Shown here: positions 61,125-64,000 of the stretch, piece by piece | How positions within the stretch are numbered: the first letter of the stretch is position 1 | Layout: each line of letters begins with the position of its first letter | From: Acidobacteriota bacterium | GTDB lineage: Bacteria > Acidobacteriota > Terriglobia > Acidiferrales > UBA7541 | Assembly (NCBI GenBank): GCA_013289585.1 | Contig: JABCZR010000013.1 | Coordinates: 62,001 to 126,000, forward strand | Direction: 5' to 3' | DNA length: 64,000 nt | Made by a program: the position numbers and the translations under genes | The notes under the pieces: model-generated | What the model was told of the DNA's origin: nothing | Database searches by the model: none | The model's input: only the letters and a program-made list of their open reading frames with translations

Positions 61125-62768
61125 ATGGCCGAACTCAAGCTATCGCCGAGCAAACGCGCACCGCGCGCTCGCGGCACAGCAATGAGCGGCACCAAAGCCA
61201 CTCGGGAGCTCGAAGAGTTGAACCGCATTGGAATTGCCTTATCCGAGACCAGGGATGTCGGACAGCTCCTGGAACTAATTCTTAGAAAAGCTAGGGAAAT
61301 CACCGGGGCGGATGCCGGATCGCTCTATCTGGTAGAGCGGGACGCTGTGCCCGCAGGTGCCGGATGGCGAGCGCCGCAACTGCGCTTCAAGCTCATCCAA
61401 AACGACAGCCTGCAATTTCCGTTCAGCGAGCACACGCTTCCACTGACGGAAGAATCCATCGCCGGGTATTGCGCGTCGCACGGAGAAGTCGTCGAGATTG
61501 CCGATGCGTACCGGATTCCGAAGCATCGGCCATTTCATTTCAATTCGTCATTCGACCAGGAAACGGGATATCACACGCGCTCGCTGCTGGCGTTGCCGAT
61601 GAAGAACGGCAAGGGAGAAGTTTTGGGCGTGCTGCAGTTGATCAACTGCAAACGCATTCCCAAGATGCGGCTGACCGGGGCAGCCAGCGTGCGCCGCCTG
61701 GTCCATCCGTTTCCTGAGCGTGCTGTCCGGCTGGGACTCTCTTTAGCCTCGCAGGCCGCGGTGGCCTACGAAAACTCACGTTTGTATCAAGACATCGAGA
61801 ACCTTTTTGATGGGTTCGTCAACGCGGCGGTGAAAGCCATCGAGCAGCGCGATCCCACGACCTCCGGCCATTCGCACCGGGTTTGTGAAATGACGGTAGC
61901 GCTGGCGGAGGCGATCGATCACGAACCGCGCGGCCCTTACGGCGATTTGCGCTTCTCCAGGGAACAGATGAAGGAACTCCGCTATGCCGCGCTGCTGCAC
62001 GATTTCGGCAAGGTCGGCGTACGAGAAGAAGTTTTGGTCAAGGCAAAAAAACTTTACCCGTTGCAGTTCGTGCGCGTTCTGGACCGTTTTGATTACATTC
62101 GCCGCGACATCGAAGCACGCGTCGCGCAGCAGAAAGTTGAGGCGCTCCTTTCCCTTTCACGCAAGGAAGCGGAGAAGCGCTTGCGTGTATTTGACGAAGA
62201 AGCGCGCCGCCTGCTGGGCGAACTCGATCGCTATGCCGAGTTCGTCGCGCGGGCCAACGAGCCCACGCTGCTTCCCTCGAGTGATTTCGATCTGCTGAGC
62301 GAGATTGCGCAGAAGAACTATCGTGATCCGCGTGGAACGGAGAGGCCCTACCTTTCGTCCGAGGAAGTGCGTTTGCTCTCGATTCCTCGCGGCAGCCTGG
62401 ATGCCGATGAGCGGCGGCAGATCGAATCGCACGTGGTCCACAGTTTCAATTTTCTCTCGCAAATTCCCTGGACGATGGAATTCCGCGGCATTCCGGAGAT
62501 TGCGCGCGCCCACCATGAAAAACTGAACGGCAAGGGTTATCCCTTCGGCCTGAATTCGGACCAGATCCCCATTCAGGCCAAGATGATGACCATCTGCGAT
62601 ATCTACGACGCGCTCTCGGCCTCGGACCGGCCCTACAAACGGGCTATCCCGACGGATCGGGCCCTCGACATCTTGAAAATCTGCGTTCGGGACGATGAGA
62701 TCGACCCCGAGCTCTTTCGTGTTTTCCTGGATGCGCAAGTTTACCGGTTGGCCGGGAAGTCGTCGTAG
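61125..62768 (+). CDS. GAF/HD-GYP protein, likely c-di-GMP phosphodiesterase
   Basis: 547 residues from ATG 61125; a longer upstream frame overlaps the divergent gene. N-terminal GAF domain (about 25-215; LEELNRIGIALSETRDVGQL, GEVLGVLQLINCK). HD-GYP part: SGHSHRVCEMTVALAEAI, LRYAALLHDFGKVGV (HD), AHHEKLNGKGYPFGL (GYP), ICDIYDALSASDRPYKRA. These should bind two or three metals and cut cyclic di-GMP. Between HD and GYP lies about 110 extra residues (FDYIRRDIEARVAQQKVEAL, ERPYLSSEEVRLLSIPRGS), a helical insert not usual in the family. It is divergent from the PP2C-FHA-cyclase operon. Confidence 0.9.
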   Translation: MAELKLSPSKRAPRARGTAMSGTKATRELEELNRIGIALSETRDVGQLLELILRKAREITGADAGSLYLVERDAVPAGAGWRAPQLRFKLIQNDSLQFPFSEHTLPLTEESIAGYCASHGEVVEIADAYRIPKHRPFHFNSSFDQETGYHTRSLLALPMKNGKGEVLGVLQLINCKRIPKMRLTGAASVRRLVHPFPERAVRLGLSLASQAAVAYENSRLYQDIENLFDGFVNAAVKAIEQRDPTTSGHSHRVCEMTVALAEAIDHEPRGPYGDLRFSREQMKELRYAALLHDFGKVGVREEVLVKAKKLYPLQFVRVLDRFDYIRRDIEARVAQQKVEALLSLSRKEAEKRLRVFDEEARRLLGELDRYAEFVARANEPTLLPSSDFDLLSEIAQKNYRDPRGTERPYLSSEEVRLLSIPRGSLDADERRQIESHVVHSFNFLSQIPWTMEFRGIPEIARAHHEKLNGKGYPFGLNSDQIPIQAKMMTICDIYDALSASDRPYKRAIPTDRALDILKICVRDDEIDPELFRVFLDAQVYRLAGKSS

Positions 62769-62859
62769 CCTCCACCTCGCGTTACTGATTGGTTTTATTC
62801 CCGCATGCGAAAAAATAGCGGAGTGCGCGTGACTTAAACTGGATAGAGGCCGAATCGTT

Positions 62860-63627
62860 GTGCTGACCTACTTCTTGGGACCGATTCTGGCGCTGTTTCC
62901 GAAACGGTGGCGCAAATCGCTTTTCTCCGGCTTGGCCGTAGCGTGGCGTCCGGCAACGGTCATCAGCGGCTTTGCGGAGTGCGTGGCCGCGCTCATCGCG
63001 CTGATGCAGTGGTATTCCTATTACATGACCCTGCTTGTAAGTAATGGCGTGGACTCGGCGCTGACGGGGAAATTGCCCACTGGGGTGACGGACCACGAGA
63101 TCGGTTTCACCGCGCTGGTAATCTGGGCCACACATCCGCTGACATGGTTGATTGCCTACGCCGGAATCGAAGGAACGGTGCGGCTGGTGAACGCCGCGTT
63201 TTCAGAGAATAATCTGGGGATTCTGCCGCTCTTCCTGCTGGATAAAGTGTTCGCGATAATGACGGGCGGTGGCCGGAGAGAAGCCGCGGCGGCAATGGGC
63301 GGCGCGCAGGAAAATGTGTCCTCGTACTTCGGAGCCGTGGGGGAAAAATTACTCGTTGCGGGGCTCCCGCAGGTCCCGGATGAAATCCGTCCCATTCGAA
63401 ACGAGACGGATGAAATCATGGAGATTCGCGCGTGCCGCAGGAAAGAGGACTGGATTCCGCCGCGCGTGGTGCGCTATCAGAACGAGTTCTACCGGCTGGA
63501 AGAGTCTTCGCGAACTGGTGCACCGCGGCCTTTTCTTTACAGATTGCGGCGGCTGCCGGCCGGAGTCATGGGCCGAAGCGTGCTGCAGTATTCGCCGGAA
63601 GCTCCGGTGCTCAGCCGAAAGTCATAG
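62860..63627 (+). CDS. Membrane-associated protein, unknown
   Basis: 255 residues from GTG 62860. The N-terminal half has a hydrophobic start (MLTYFLGPILALFP), a helix AECVAALIALMQWYSYYMTL, and EIGFTALVIWATHPLTWLIA and LGILPLFLLDKVFAIMTGG. The C-terminal half is soluble with beta strands (IMEIRACRRKEDWIPPRVVR, YQNEFYRLEESSRT). I do not recognise the family. It begins 91 bases after the HD-GYP gene and may share its transcript. Confidence 0.6.
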   Translation: MLTYFLGPILALFPKRWRKSLFSGLAVAWRPATVISGFAECVAALIALMQWYSYYMTLLVSNGVDSALTGKLPTGVTDHEIGFTALVIWATHPLTWLIAYAGIEGTVRLVNAAFSENNLGILPLFLLDKVFAIMTGGGRREAAAAMGGAQENVSSYFGAVGEKLLVAGLPQVPDEIRPIRNETDEIMEIRACRRKEDWIPPRVVRYQNEFYRLEESSRTGAPRPFLYRLRRLPAGVMGRSVLQYSPEAPVLSRKS

Positions 63628-63698
63628 GGCGCGTAATTTCCGCGCCGCGTTCGAGCGTCGCTTTCATCGATACGCGGTTCTCAACTACAATTCCACGC

Positions 63699-64000
63699 AT
63701 GCCCTTGCAAGGCTTCATTCGAATGAGCGTGTTGGTCGTGGTCCTTTGCGCGGTGGAACAGTTTTTTTTGGTGCCTGCGCCCGCGCAACAGGCGCCACCA
63801 GCTTCCGGCGCACGGATCCTTTTGCTTCCGCGGCGCATTGTTTCGGGCGAGCGCGCAACGCTCGCCGTGTTGGATGTTAATGGCCGGCTGACGCCGGGGG
63901 TCACTGTCAGTTTTTCGAACGGTGACAAACTCACGACCAACGCGACGGGCCGCGCTCTCTTCGTCGCGCCATTGAACCTGGGCGTTGCATTTGCTTCTAT
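63699..64000 (+). CDS. Secreted protein, N-terminal part (cut by window edge)
   Basis: ATG 63699 starts a frame open to the end of the window (100 codons). A signal peptide (FIRMSVLVVVLCAVEQFFLV, then PAPAQQ) is followed by a beta-rich text LLPRRIVSGERATLAVLDVN and TPGVTVSFSNGDKLT, which looks like an Ig- or CarboxypepD-like domain. The rest lies outside. An antisense frame across it is not used. Confidence 0.6.
   Translation, partial: MPLQGFIRMSVLVVVLCAVEQFFLVPAPAQQAPPASGARILLLPRRIVSGERATLAVLDVNGRLTPGVTVSFSNGDKLTTNATGRALFVAPLNLGVAFAS

Noticed and set aside
1-64000. CRISPR arrays, insertion sequences, prophage genes, rRNA and tRNA genes
   Set aside because: No regular direct repeats with spacers, no transposase or integrase motifs, no phage structural genes and no rRNA or tRNA features were seen on either strand.

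Overview
The window looks like a piece of a GC-rich, Gram-negative, soil-type chromosome, most likely from the Acidobacteriota. The hints are a tricorn-type S41 peptidase, a secreted S9 peptidase, a DUF2911 protein, secreted glycine-zipper proteins, two NtrC-type two-component pairs, an RND pump with outer-membrane factor, RlpA, and a trpCFBA plus chorismate mutase, aroF and tyrA cluster. No rRNA, tRNA, phage, insertion sequence or CRISPR array was seen, so the taxonomic call is an inference from gene content only. Most of the window is ordinary chromosome; the unusual material is mainly in the intergenic regions.

Layout. 1-4160: the 3' end of an SPFH gene, a compact structured intergenic element with a 24-codon reading frame and a strong terminator, then a tricorn-like protease on the minus strand. 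4368-10242: a secreted unknown, a family-5 solute-binding protein, a histidine kinase and an NtrC-type regulator, tightly packed on the plus strand without any ABC permease. 10353-14115: an XRE regulator, then NfeD, flotillin and PspA, a membrane-stress set. 14163-18047: a Yip1-like membrane protein, a polysaccharide deacetylase, and small or secreted hypotheticals. 18093-24528 (minus): ThiO-like oxidase; a second NtrC-type regulator, kinase and lipoprotein operon; an MDR oxidoreductase. 24696-32233: membrane unknown, SYLF protein, DinB, DUF2911, glycine-zipper protein, family-5 uracil-DNA glycosylase, PEP mutase-like lyase, inositol monophosphatase.

32345-38248 (plus) holds aromatic amino acid synthesis: trpC, trpF, trpB, trpA, chorismate mutase, DAHP synthase and prephenate dehydrogenase. 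trpE, trpG, trpD and prephenate dehydratase are not here. 38316-47156: haem-type membrane protein, amidohydrolase, orphan Tat-exported binding protein, both subunits of a 3-oxoacid CoA-transferase, a PgsA-like enzyme, rhomboid, RlpA and HIT protein. 47221-47903: a VapBC-type toxin-antitoxin pair. 48158-56433: a DPP-IV-like peptidase and a pump/adaptor/outer-membrane RND operon. 56838-64000: PP2C phosphatase, FHA protein and CHASE2 cyclase in one operon, a divergent GAF/HD-GYP protein, a membrane unknown and the start of a secreted protein.

Best leads: the structured element at 531-750; heptamer-period tandem arrays at four intergenic sites, two of them inverted copies of one unit; a 75-bp repeat that carries the tail of a lost gene; two palindromes with compensatory changes upstream of minus-strand genes; the binding-protein/kinase coupling; a large insertion inside an HD-GYP domain; and a 16-base match to a sequencing adapter at 56643 that may mark an assembly artefact.
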